Source: Bacillota bacterium (GTDB taxonomy: Bacteria; Bacillota; Clostridia; Saccharofermentanales; UBA5734). Taken from it: 13,167 nucleotides of DNA. Where the stretch lies: NCBI GenBank assembly GCA_023438965.1, contig JAEXPB010000296.1:1-13167 (forward strand). Direction: 5' to 3'. Shown in pieces: positions 1 to 7,250 of this stretch. Numbering within the stretch: position 1 is the stretch's first letter; each line of letters begins with the position of its first letter. A program made the translations under genes and the position numbers. Under the pieces are notes generated by a model, which ran no database searches, was not told the origin of the DNA, and saw only the letters and a list, made by a program, of their open reading frames with translations.

Positions 1-98
1 GATATGATCAGGCATTGATAAAAAGGATATACCACGATCAACGTGAACAACACCAGGAAAAAACCACTGATCCAGTCAAAAGCGGTCATTTTCTTCAT
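1..98 (-). CDS. Carbohydrate ABC transporter permease, LplC/YtcP-like (partial, N-terminus only)
   Basis: Only the first 32 codons are in the window; the gene continues past base 1. The visible peptide starts MKKMTAFDWISGFFL and runs into one hydrophobic segment (about residues 9-25) ending in a VVYPF motif followed by YQCLII, the usual first transmembrane helix of LplC/YtcP-type inner-membrane permeases. The ATG (96-98) overlaps the TGA (98-100) of the preceding permease gene by one base, so the two are probably translationally coupled. By family knowledge it would pair with the upstream permease to form the channel of an oligosaccharide importer. The assignment rests on a short peptide plus strong context. 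A second in-frame ATG lies three codons in. Confidence 0.8.
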   Translation of the reverse strand, partial: MKKMTAFDWISGFFLVLFTLIVVYPFYQCLII

Positions 99-1036
99 CA
101 GAACAACCCCTCATCCGATAGATAGCGTGAGGCCGTATTAGCCGAAAGCACCAGCAGCAGCGAAACCAGCGACTGGACAATGCCGATGGCTGTCGCATAG
201 GAGAAACGGCCCATGCCGATGCCGGTGCGCATGACATAAGTCGGCAGGATTTCCGCACGGTCAATGTTTAAAGGATTGCTCAGCAGGTAGCTCATGTCGA
301 AGTCCGCACTGCGGACAATATTGCCCATGGCGATGATCAGCAGCATGACAATGGTCGGCTTGATGCAGGGCAGCGTGATGCTGATGATTTTCTGCCAGCG
401 GTTGGCCCCGTCGATCGTCGCTGCTTCGTAAAGCTCCAGCGGTACGGCGGTCAAGGCGGCGATATAGATGATCGAATTCCAGCCGGTGTTCTTCCAGCCG
501 TCGGTGACCACCAGGATCCACCAGAAGGCGTTCTTTTCGCCGAGGAAGAGATACGGCTCCCGTAATACGCCCAAGTGCAGCAGGATATCGTTGACGACAC
601 CGTTCTTGGCCAGCAAGATGCTGATCATCAGCGCCACGACCGAGTAGGCGATGAAATGCGGGAAATAGCTGATGGTCTGGACCACGCGCTTGAAGCGCAG
701 GCGGCTGATTTCATTGAGCAGCAGGGCAAAGATGATCGGGACCGGGAAGAGCAGCACCAGCTTCAAGGTGCTGATCGCCAGGGTATTGACCACCGCGTTG
801 ACAATGGTCACGTCGTGGAACAGCTGACTGAAATGTTTGATGCCGACCCAATCGCTGCCCCAGATCCCGGTTTTGAACTTGAAATTCTTGAAGGCGATCT
901 GGATGCCGGCAATGGGAATATAGTGGAATACTGCCAGCCAGGCGACTGCCGGCAAGGCCAGGATCAACAGGTACCTTTGCCGCCAGGCCATCCGCCGCCA
1001 ATTCTTGAATTTGGTCTTGATATGGATCACTCCCAA
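98..1036 (-). CDS. Carbohydrate ABC transporter permease, LplB/YtcO-like
   Basis: This is an inner-membrane channel subunit of a CUT1-type sugar importer, 312 aa from the TTG at 1036 (family about 290-320). Hydrophobic helices lie near residues 22-47, 78-107, 122-143, 171-193, 225-240 and 281-300. The permease EAA loop that docks the ATPase is clear at residues 204-223 (E204-AATIDGANRW through LP223), and the SRYLSDEGLF tail is typical of LplB-type permeases. It follows the lipoprotein gene after a 78-nt gap that holds a strong hairpin, and it is followed by a second permease overlapping by one base. The start is uncertain: the TTG at 1036 has a poor ribosome site and sits only 6 nt after the hairpin. 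The best Shine-Dalgarno, GGGAG, lies inside the frame and points to an ATC codon at 1019-1021, which would give a family-like N-terminus (KTKFKNWRR after the start). No ATPase gene is visible. Confidence 0.93.
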   Translation of the reverse strand: MGVIHIKTKFKNWRRMAWRQRYLLILALPAVAWLAVFHYIPIAGIQIAFKNFKFKTGIWGSDWVGIKHFSQLFHDVTIVNAVVNTLAISTLKLVLLFPVPIIFALLLNEISRLRFKRVVQTISYFPHFIAYSVVALMISILLAKNGVVNDILLHLGVLREPYLFLGEKNAFWWILVVTDGWKNTGWNSIIYIAALTAVPLELYEAATIDGANRWQKIISITLPCIKPTIVMLLIIAMGNIVRSADFDMSYLLSNPLNIDRAEILPTYVMRTGIGMGRFSYATAIGIVQSLVSLLLVLSANTASRYLSDEGLF

Positions 1037-1042
1037 CCGAAT

Positions 1043-1085
1043 CCGGAGCTGCCGCAGAATGAGTTGGCAGACTGGGCAGCTCCGG
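1043..1085 (-). promoter_or_regulatory. Intercistronic stem-loop between lipoprotein and permease genes
   Basis: There is a perfect 11-bp inverted repeat, CCGGAGCTGCC (1043-1053) against GGCAGCTCCGG (1075-1085), with a 21-nt loop. It begins 30 nt after the stop of the substrate-binding protein gene and ends just before the permease start. On the transcribed strand no T-run follows, so it is not a canonical intrinsic terminator. In many ABC import operons a hairpin at this place protects the upstream mRNA or partly attenuates transcription, giving much more binding protein than permease; that role is inferred here. Confidence 0.7.
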
Positions 1086-1114
1086 CTGACTTGATCGATT
1101 AAAGTCTGTATGAT

Positions 1115-2818
1115 TTATTTCTTGCCCAGTTTGGCCATCCAATAATTGTAGCGTTCGGTGAGCAGCTTCTCCAGGTCAGCCAGGCCGACCTTGTTCATGT
1201 TGGCAATCGTCTTGGTGTATGCCGCTTCAAATGCGCCGTTGTTGGGGGCCAGTATCATTTCCGCCTCGCCGGCGGTCCATTCCTTGACGACATTGTTGTA
1301 CAGCAGCTGTTCGTCGGCGTTGGTGAATTTGGTCGTCAGGTTCAGTTCCTTGAATTCTTTGCCGTATTTGGCGCCGAACGAGGTGAGGATGTCGTCGCTG
1401 ACCTCCGGGAAGGCCTCGTTGTAAGGTCGGTTATAATAAGCGATCGACCAGCGGGTCATGACCATGCGCATGATATTGTTGAAGTAGCCCCATTTATTCA
1501 TGAATTCGGGATTCTTCATCGATTTCAGGTCGGCCTGCAGGGCGTCGGTCAGAATCCGGCGGCCATACTTGGTATCTTTGGAATAATCGACTTTGAAATC
1601 GATGCCTTCGCGGCCATTGACACACATCAGCTGGACGTCGTCCTTCAGCATGTAGGTCAGGAATTCGATGCAAGCCTTGGGCTGCTTGGTCGTGTTCATG
1701 ACGAAGACACCGCCGGTATTGCCGATGTTGGATACATTGAAGTCGTTAATGACGATGTCTGAACGCTTGACGCCCGGACCGAGCGGCGGTTCGATCGGAA
1801 TATAGGTTCCTTCACGTTCCATGCCCTGACGGTACATGCGCAGCTGCCATTCATGGCCGATGACGATCATCGGATCGGCAGCCTGGGCGATCTGGCGGAC
1901 CGAGTCATCGTTGCTGGCTTTGAAGGTGAAATTGTCGGCCTGGATCAAGCCATCCTGGTACAGGCTGTTGACATAGGCCGCACCTTTCTTGTATTCTTCG
2001 GATTTGATGTTGAACGTGACGACGCCATTCGCCTGCTTATAGATGAACTGCGGTCCGGCAAAGCTGGCCCGGGCAACTTGCAGGGCATTGATGTCGGTGG
2101 TCACGCCCCAGGCATAGCTGGTGAGGAAAACCGGGTATTTGGAGCCATTGGCCTTGGCCTGTTTGGCGACCGCCCGGACGTCTTCCAGAGTCTCCAGGGG
2201 CGGTTTGCCCATTTCTTCCCACTTTTTGTTGTTCTTGACGAATACGGTGACGATCTTGCTGCCGCCGGGGATCGACGCCAGCTTTTTACTGTCGCTGTAA
2301 CTCTGGTTGATATAATAGATATCGCCGTCGTCCAGGGCATGGACCTCCTGGTACTGGTATGGCAGGACATCATAAAACGGCTTGCAGTACTGGTCGGCCA
2401 GCTTGTTCAGCGACATGGCATAGCCTTCGTCATAAAGAGCCGGCACATAGGTCGAGTACAGCAGGTCCGGGAATCCCGAACCGGAGGCCAGCATGGTGTA
2501 CAGTTCCTCATGGTTGCTGGACGCGGCATACTTGATGTTCAGGGCGATGCCGCATTTGGCCGTAATATCCTGGGTAACCGGATCGCCGCCCCATTTCCAG
2601 CCGTTATACAGTTCAGGCGAGTCATAGAACATATTGAGGGTGATGACTTCTTTGGGTTTCGCTGCCGTGGTGGCCGCCGCGGTAGTTGCAGCCGTGTTCC
2701 CGGCCGTGGTGGCGGCAGCGGGAGCGACCGTTGTGGTGGTGGTTCCGGCACAGCCGGCAACAGCCAGGATCAGAACCAGGACGAGAAACAGACAAAGACC
2801 TTGGGTGTATCTTTTCAT
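1115..2818 (-). CDS. Extracellular solute-binding lipoprotein of a sugar ABC transporter (LplA/YtcQ-like)
   Basis: This would be a membrane-anchored receptor that captures the substrate, probably an oligosaccharide, for the two permeases encoded downstream. It is 567 aa, matching the large 500-570 aa LplA/YtcQ-type binding proteins. The signal peptide (residues 1-22) ends in a lipobox AVAG-C23, so Cys23 should be lipid-modified. Residues 24-56 are a low-complexity Thr/Ala tether, followed by the binding fold starting VITLNMFYDSPELYNG. The start at 2818 is chosen because AGGAGG (2825-2830) sits 6 nt ahead; an ATG at 2857 in frame lies upstream of that site and is unlikely. A 97-nt gap separates it from the kinase gene upstream, room for its own promoter. 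It is the first structural gene after the YesM/YesN-type pair, which probably regulates it. The exact ligand is unknown. Confidence 0.93.
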   Translation of the reverse strand: MKRYTQGLCLFLVLVLILAVAGCAGTTTTTVAPAAATTAGNTAATTAAATTAAKPKEVITLNMFYDSPELYNGWKWGGDPVTQDITAKCGIALNIKYAASSNHEELYTMLASGSGFPDLLYSTYVPALYDEGYAMSLNKLADQYCKPFYDVLPYQYQEVHALDDGDIYYINQSYSDSKKLASIPGGSKIVTVFVKNNKKWEEMGKPPLETLEDVRAVAKQAKANGSKYPVFLTSYAWGVTTDINALQVARASFAGPQFIYKQANGVVTFNIKSEEYKKGAAYVNSLYQDGLIQADNFTFKASNDDSVRQIAQAADPMIVIGHEWQLRMYRQGMEREGTYIPIEPPLGPGVKRSDIVINDFNVSNIGNTGGVFVMNTTKQPKACIEFLTYMLKDDVQLMCVNGREGIDFKVDYSKDTKYGRRILTDALQADLKSMKNPEFMNKWGYFNNIMRMVMTRWSIAYYNRPYNEAFPEVSDDILTSFGAKYGKEFKELNLTTKFTNADEQLLYNNVVKEWTAGEAEMILAPNNGAFEAAYTKTIANMNKVGLADLEKLLTERYNYWMAKLGKK

Positions 2819-2855
2819 TGAGCACCTCCTATAGATTTGTATCGGGTTCTCCCTC

Positions 2856-2884
2856 ATAGTATGGGCAATCTGTCTATAGAAGAA
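2856..2884 (-). promoter_or_regulatory. Candidate promoter of the lipoprotein/permease genes
   Basis: On the minus strand TACTAT (2856-2861, fair -10) lies 17 bp from TTCTTC (2879-2884, poor -35), giving a leader of about 30 nt before the ATG at 2818. The weak -35 fits an activator-dependent promoter under the neighbouring AraC-type regulator. This is a low-confidence pattern match. Confidence 0.35.
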
Positions 2885-2890
2885 GTGGAT

Positions 2891-2913
2891 ATATTTCGCT
2901 ATGGTGGAAATAT
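2891..2913 (-). repeat. Small inverted repeat upstream of the lipoprotein promoter
   Basis: ATATTTC (2891-2897) and GAAATAT (2907-2913) form a perfect 7-bp inverted repeat with a 9-nt centre. It begins at the kinase stop codon and lies just upstream of the candidate promoter at 2856-2884, a plausible place for an activator site. It could also be chance in an AT-rich gap. Confidence 0.35.
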
Positions 2914-4694
2914 TATGGTTCGTCGGCCGCCATTTCGCTCCAGTTGAGATAAATGCTCAGGACAACTGTTGTCCCGACATTCTGTTGGCTGAAGATCTCG
3001 ATGCTGGACCGTTCATTCAGCTGATATTCCAGTCGCCGCTTGACATTGAGCAGACCAAGGCCATTAACGGCCTTCGGATCCTCCTGATGGAAATTCTGTA
3101 TTTTATCATTCAAGTCCTTTAGCTGTTCCGTCTGCAAGCCGATGCCATTGTCTTCGATGGTGATGACAATGCATTCAGCGGTCTTTTTCAGATCGATGGC
3201 GATATAGCCGACGGTTTTCGTCGAAAGACCATGGCGGACGGCGTTTTCCACGATCGGCTGCAGGATCAGCTTGGGTACCTGGACATCCGCCAAATGCTCC
3301 TCGAGCCAGGAATCCATGCTGATCGAGTACTTGATTGGGTTTTCGCGCAAATAATTGACCAACTGGATATAGTTGCCCATATCGCTGATTTCATTGGCCA
3401 GGGAAACGGTGCTGCGGGCGTGCATCATCGAGTAGCGAAAGTACTGGCCGATTTGCGAGGCTGAAGCCGCCAATTCGGTTTGACCGCGGCGTTCGGCCTG
3501 AATCCGCATCATATCCATGGCATTGCAGATAAAATGCGGTTTAAGCTGATTCGTCAGCTGGGCGTAAATCAATTCGCGTTCGCGCTCAAAGGCCTTGTGC
3601 AGGCGATCGATCAGCTGGTTGAAGCTGGCGACCAGCTTGCCGATTTCGTCTGTGGACTGGATGGCAATCGCGTAATTTTTCCGCAGCGGATCCATGCGGT
3701 CGATTTCATTGGTGAAGGCTAGCAATTTTTTGAGCACCAGGCGCGATAACAGGAAGGACACGCCAAGCAGGCTGATGATGATAATCAAAATCGCCAGGAA
3801 GATGTAATTGCGCTGTTCCTGCGCCATCAACAGCCCGCTTTCCGGAATCAGGTAGATCAGGCTGGCATCCAGCGTGTTAAGGCGATAGCTCATCGCCGAG
3901 TAACGGCTGTTCGCACCGACGCCGGTATGCAGACCGGGTTTCGTCAGCGCGGCATAATCGAAGGTCTCCCTGATCGTGTCGCCGCTGGCGAAAATGATAT
4001 TGCCCCGGGCGTCCGCCAATTGCAGGCTTTCGCCGCGCTCGGCGGAAAAGTCGGCTATGGCCTTGCAGAGCATGGCGTTGTCGACGACGATTTCGATGAA
4101 TCCGGATTTATTCTTGAGGCTGCTGGAATCGATCATGCTGTAGATATACCACACATTGGTATCGGCTGCGGCATTGATTGTGAAGGGATATCGATGCCCT
4201 GTGGCGCAGTACTCGATGGCCGTCTTGGGAAACCGCATGTCCGGTGTCAGCGCGTGAATCCGCTCCAGGTTATCATCCAGCGCTTCATCCCGGTACATCA
4301 TGTTGTTGACATTAAACAGCGAAGGGTTGTTGTGGATGATCCGGATGCTGTTGATATAGTCATTCTGGTACATGATGATGTCAAACCAGGGCCGGATGTA
4401 ATACATCACTTTGTTGACAATCTCCTGATCGATCTGCTTGAACCGGACCAGGTTCATGATTTGCTGGTCATCAGCAAGAAAGCAGCTGTATTTGATATAG
4501 GTTTCCATGACATTGTCCATGCTGATCACGATCTGGGACAGGGCATTCTGGGCATTCTTAATCTTATTATCGGCATATTTCTGCGCCAGCGCGTCATAAT
4601 AAAGATAGGCCCATACCGAAAGCGGCAGAAGCACCACCATCATGATCACCAGCATGACCTTGATGCGTAAACTGGATTTAATTTTTTTGATCAT
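2913..4694 (-). CDS. Sensor histidine kinase, YesM-like (LytS/His_kinase family)
   Basis: This is a membrane sensor that autophosphorylates on His and passes phosphate to the AraC-type response regulator encoded just upstream. It is 593 aa. Transmembrane helix 1 is at about residues 12-33, an extracytoplasmic sensor region (probably Cache-like) at about 34-295, helix 2 at about 297-318, and a HAMP linker at about 318-372. The His_kinase motif QLKPHF has the phospho-acceptor H387. The ATPase domain follows with an N-box (ENAVRHG, E483-N484), a G1 box (DNGIGL, 515-520) and a G2 box (GLGLLN, 545-550). The residue after the acceptor region is Cys390 where this family usually has Tyr (PHFxYN). The start at 4694 is supported by a GGGAG site 8 nt ahead and overlaps the regulator gene by 17 nt, indicating tight co-translation. 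A start at 4763 in frame would lack that support. The ligand is probably linked to the sugar imported by the downstream transporter. Confidence 0.94.
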   Translation of the reverse strand: MIKKIKSSLRIKVMLVIMMVVLLPLSVWAYLYYDALAQKYADNKIKNAQNALSQIVISMDNVMETYIKYSCFLADDQQIMNLVRFKQIDQEIVNKVMYYIRPWFDIIMYQNDYINSIRIIHNNPSLFNVNNMMYRDEALDDNLERIHALTPDMRFPKTAIEYCATGHRYPFTINAAADTNVWYIYSMIDSSSLKNKSGFIEIVVDNAMLCKAIADFSAERGESLQLADARGNIIFASGDTIRETFDYAALTKPGLHTGVGANSRYSAMSYRLNTLDASLIYLIPESGLLMAQEQRNYIFLAILIIIISLLGVSFLLSRLVLKKLLAFTNEIDRMDPLRKNYAIAIQSTDEIGKLVASFNQLIDRLHKAFERERELIYAQLTNQLKPHFICNAMDMMRIQAERRGQTELAASASQIGQYFRYSMMHARSTVSLANEISDMGNYIQLVNYLRENPIKYSISMDSWLEEHLADVQVPKLILQPIVENAVRHGLSTKTVGYIAIDLKKTAECIVITIEDNGIGLQTEQLKDLNDKIQNFHQEDPKAVNGLGLLNVKRRLEYQLNERSSIEIFSQQNVGTTVVLSIYLNWSEMAADEP

Positions 4695-6177
4695 GTTCCA
4701 GTCTCCCTTCACACAGCATGCCGCCGCTGCGCGTCTCATGGTATTGCCCGGGAGTGAGCCCATACACAGTCTTGAATAGCCGGAAGAAGTACTTGCTGTC
4801 GGTGAAACCGACTTTGCCGGCTACCTCATAAATGAAACAATTGGTGTTTTCCAGCATTTCGGCGGCTTTGGCGAGCCGGTAGCGGGTTAGATAATCCGTG
4901 AATGATGAACCGGTGCATCGCTTGAACATGGTGCTGGCGTATGAATAGTTCAGGTTCATTTCATTGGCGATCGTCGTCAGGTTCAACGATTTATAGTAGT
5001 TTTGCGCGACATATTTGAGAATCTGGCCGACTTTCTGCGGGACAACTGGCGAATCGTGCCGCCGGGCTTGAAAAAGGCTGATGGCCAAGGCTCGCAGCTG
5101 GTTGAGCGTGTAATCGGCCTTGGCGTCAGGCATGTCCGCCAAAGACAGGCCCCGGAAAGTCTCGGACCATTGGGCGTAGGCATTCCCGGCATTTACCCGG
5201 TTGCGGTTCAGGTCGATAAAGAGCTCATCCACGGCATTTTCATAGAGATGAACATCATTTTGCAAGCAGGCGGCATAGATGCTGTCCTTATGGCGCTGAA
5301 AAAGGGCCTGGGCTATATTGATGGCATTGTAGCAGACGATGGTATTTTCCACCCGGAGCCGCCGGGCATAATCGAAGGCAAAAGTAGCCTGGCTGTAAAT
5401 CGCCTTGATGCCGATCTCCCGGCGCTGGCAGGACAATCCGGCGCTGAAGCTGGAAAAGCAGGCGCCGATTTTTTCCGTCAGATCGTTCAAAAGCTTCTGA
5501 GACGCATACCCGGTTGTGCCGATGATGAATACAAAAACCGTATCGGCATGAAGGTAGTAAATATTGGCCAGATCCATATCCGCAAGCGTTCTGGCAAGAT
5601 GCGATAATTTTTCGTGTGCCGGATTGGATTTATGACTGTCCGCCAGGAAAATCATCTGGTAATCCGCATTGATTTGATCCAGACCGGTATTGGCACGGAT
5701 CTTGTCGAAGCTCAGGTCACTGGCCGGTGATGACAAATAGACATCCAGCATCCGGTAATACAGATGGTTATGCTGCTTCAAGTCCAGTTGTTTCTGCCGC
5801 TCGGATTTATCTGCTTTCAGGATTTCCAGGATTTCATATTGCAGTTTTTCCGGCTGGATCGGTTTGATTAAAAAGGCCGCGGTTTTGTATTTAACAGCCT
5901 TCAGCGCAAAATCCAGCTCGGGAAACGCCGTCATGATGATGATCTCACAACGGATCTTGTTATCGTGAATATATTGGGCTACCACAAATCCATCATTGCC
6001 GGGCATCACAATATCCAGGAGGAGGATGTCCGGTGCCTGGCGCCTGATCAGTTCGATCGCTGCCTGGGCCCGATCGGCATGCAGGATCTTGTCAAAACCG
6101 ATGTTCATTTTGACCAGCATATCTTCGATTTCATCGCGGACATCCTTTTGATCATCCACGATCAAGATGCCATTCAA
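4678..6177 (-). CDS. Response regulator, REC + AraC-type DNA-binding domain (YesN-like)
   Basis: This is a cytoplasmic transcription regulator activated by the adjacent kinase, 499 aa from a TTG start. The receiver domain (about residues 3-120) shows acidic D8-D9, phospho-acceptor D55 in LLLDIVMPG, T83 and K105 (KP). A long central region of unclear fold (about 125-390) is usual for YesN-type regulators. The C-terminal AraC double helix-turn-helix (about 395-490) includes LNLTTIANEMNLNYSYAST and the signature VGFTDSKYFFRLFKTVYGLTPGQY. The start at 6177 is chosen because it gives the family-like N-terminus M-NGILIVDD, and CCGGTGAT just upstream can pair with the 3' part of the anti-Shine-Dalgarno. 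GTG at 6186 is the alternative. A longer frame from TTG 6276 is unlikely because that codon lies in the -35 box. The gene order is regulator then kinase, then the transporter genes they probably activate. Confidence 0.93.
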   Translation of the reverse strand: MNGILIVDDQKDVRDEIEDMLVKMNIGFDKILHADRAQAAIELIRRQAPDILLLDIVMPGNDGFVVAQYIHDNKIRCEIIIMTAFPELDFALKAVKYKTAAFLIKPIQPEKLQYEILEILKADKSERQKQLDLKQHNHLYYRMLDVYLSSPASDLSFDKIRANTGLDQINADYQMIFLADSHKSNPAHEKLSHLARTLADMDLANIYYLHADTVFVFIIGTTGYASQKLLNDLTEKIGACFSSFSAGLSCQRREIGIKAIYSQATFAFDYARRLRVENTIVCYNAINIAQALFQRHKDSIYAACLQNDVHLYENAVDELFIDLNRNRVNAGNAYAQWSETFRGLSLADMPDAKADYTLNQLRALAISLFQARRHDSPVVPQKVGQILKYVAQNYYKSLNLTTIANEMNLNYSYASTMFKRCTGSSFTDYLTRYRLAKAAEMLENTNCFIYEVAGKVGFTDSKYFFRLFKTVYGLTPGQYHETRSGGMLCEGRLEHDQKN

Positions 6178-6247
6178 TATTATCACCGGCTCCCTGGTAT
6201 GAATTCTGGTACAGATGGTCAGGCCAATCAGGCGCGGCCTTATCAGC

Positions 6248-6276
6248 AGAATAGGTGCCGACGGTTGATTTGTCAA
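6248..6276 (-). promoter_or_regulatory. Sigma-A type promoter of the regulator/kinase genes
   Basis: On the minus strand a perfect -35, TTGACA (6271-6276), is followed by a 17-bp spacer and TATTCT (6248-6253, 4 of 6 matches to the -10). The predicted transcript starts near 6241, leaving a leader of about 60 nt before the TTG at 6177. It lies downstream of the purine nucleoside phosphorylase stop, so the two-component genes have their own promoter. Confidence 0.72.
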
Positions 6277-6332
6277 GGCGTCTTGTGCCGGTATGATCGC
6301 AGCATCTTTGCCTGGGCCGCGCCGGTTGCAGT

Positions 6333-7043
6333 TCAGGGTACCAGCTCGAGCGCCAGTTCCATCATCCGGGTGAAAGCCACCTCACGTTCTTCGGCAGGCA
6401 AGGCAGCATGGCTGACCAGGGAGTCCGATACGGACAGGATGGTCAGGGCGTCGACGCCCGCCCGCGCGGCATTCATATAGAGCGCCGAGGTTTCCATTTC
6501 GACGGCCAGCACTCCCATACCCGCCCACTTGCGCCAATCATTCGGATCGTCGTTGTAGAAAACATCCGTGCTGAGGATGTTGCCGACATGGACCGGTATG
6601 CCTTTCTGTCCGGCAGCCGCAGCAGCCTGGCGCAGCAGCTTCCAGGACGCCGTCGGCGCAAAGTCGCCGGCCAGGCCGAATTGTCGGGCATAGCCGGAAA
6701 CGGTCGACGACGCCATGGCCAGCACGATGTCCTTGATCTGCAGTTCCGGTTGCAGGGCGCCGCAGGAGCCGATCCGGATCAGGTTCTTGACGCCGTAAAA
6801 ATGAATCAGTTCATAACTGTAGATGCCGATTGACGGCATGCCCATGCCGGTGCCCATGACCGACACCCGCTTGCCCTGGTATTGGCCGGTAAAGCCCAGC
6901 ATGTTGCGGACAGTATTGAAGCGAGTGACCTCAGTCAGATAATGGTCGGCCAGGTATTGGGCCCGGAGCGGGTCGCCGGGCAGGAAAATCGTCTCAGCTA
7001 TGAGATCCTGTTCCTTGGCTGCGATATGGGGTGTCGGAATCAT
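6333..7043 (-). CDS. deoD: Purine nucleoside phosphorylase, DeoD-type
   Basis: This cytosolic enzyme cleaves purine (deoxy)ribonucleosides with phosphate to the free base and (deoxy)ribose 1-phosphate, in nucleoside salvage. It is 236 aa, the normal size of the hexameric DeoD class. Family motifs are intact: phosphate-binding GDPLRAQ (23-29, with R27), GTGMGMPSIGIYSYEL, RIGSCGA (R90, S93), VEMETSALY (181-189), catalytic Asp D207 in SVSD, and R220 in the AEER segment. The start at 7043 is fixed by AGGAGG (7050-7055) 6 nt upstream. It appears monocistronic with its own TATAAT promoter and is divergent from the acyltransferase gene. No terminator is visible before the two-component promoter, so some read-through is possible. 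Confidence 0.95.
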   Translation of the reverse strand: MIPTPHIAAKEQDLIAETIFLPGDPLRAQYLADHYLTEVTRFNTVRNMLGFTGQYQGKRVSVMGTGMGMPSIGIYSYELIHFYGVKNLIRIGSCGALQPELQIKDIVLAMASSTVSGYARQFGLAGDFAPTASWKLLRQAAAAAGQKGIPVHVGNILSTDVFYNDDPNDWRKWAGMGVLAVEMETSALYMNAARAGVDALTILSVSDSLVSHAALPAEEREVAFTRMMELALELVP

Positions 7044-7103
7044 GCTTGACCTCCTCTGGCTGCCGTTCAGCCGGCTCAGATGACAATTCGACGGTTCATG
7101 TTC

Positions 7104-7132
7104 ATTATACAGCCGGACATCCATTTTCGGTA
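7104..7132 (-). promoter_or_regulatory. Candidate promoter of the purine nucleoside phosphorylase gene
   Basis: On the minus strand there is a perfect -10 TATAAT (7104-7109). The matching -35 position (about 7127-7132, TACCGA) is weak. The predicted leader is about 50 nt, carrying the AGGAGG site before the ATG at 7043. Confidence 0.5.
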
Positions 7133-7154
7133 TGTCCTCCAATGCTTCTGCGGC

Positions 7155-7183
7155 TGGCTTTTTCCGCCGGATTCCGCTAGAAT
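7155..7183 (+). promoter_or_regulatory. Candidate promoter of the acyltransferase gene
   Basis: TAGAAT (7178-7183, 5 of 6 matches to a -10) lies 17 bp after a weak -35-like TGGCTT (7155-7160). A transcript from here would carry the 7192-7221 inverted repeat at or near its 5' end. This is weak evidence on its own; the position between divergent genes makes it reasonable. Confidence 0.35.
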
Positions 7184-7191
7184 GAGGCCAA

Positions 7192-7221
7192 GTGCCTGCC
7201 CGCCGGGACGGTCGCAGGCAC
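7192..7221 (+). repeat. Inverted repeat in the acyltransferase leader
   Basis: GTGCCTGC (7192-7199) and GCAGGCAC (7214-7221) form a perfect 8-bp inverted repeat with a GC-rich 14-nt loop, lying 29 nt before the acyltransferase start. No T-run follows on either strand, so it is not a standard terminator. It could be an operator or an RNA hairpin at the 5' end of the message. Confidence 0.45.
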
Positions 7222-7250
7222 ATGGGCGGAAAGGTGGCTGATCTGGGGAC

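Noticed and set aside
1853..2821. Long plus-strand open frame (322 codons) opposite the lipoprotein gene
   Set aside because: It lies entirely antisense to a clearly recognisable binding protein, has no ribosome site and translates to a composition typical of an antisense shadow; no family resemblance was seen.
2829..2881. Two CTATAGA copies 45 bp apart upstream of the lipoprotein gene
   Set aside because: The repeat is only 7 bp, one copy overlaps the ribosome site region, and the spacing is not informative.
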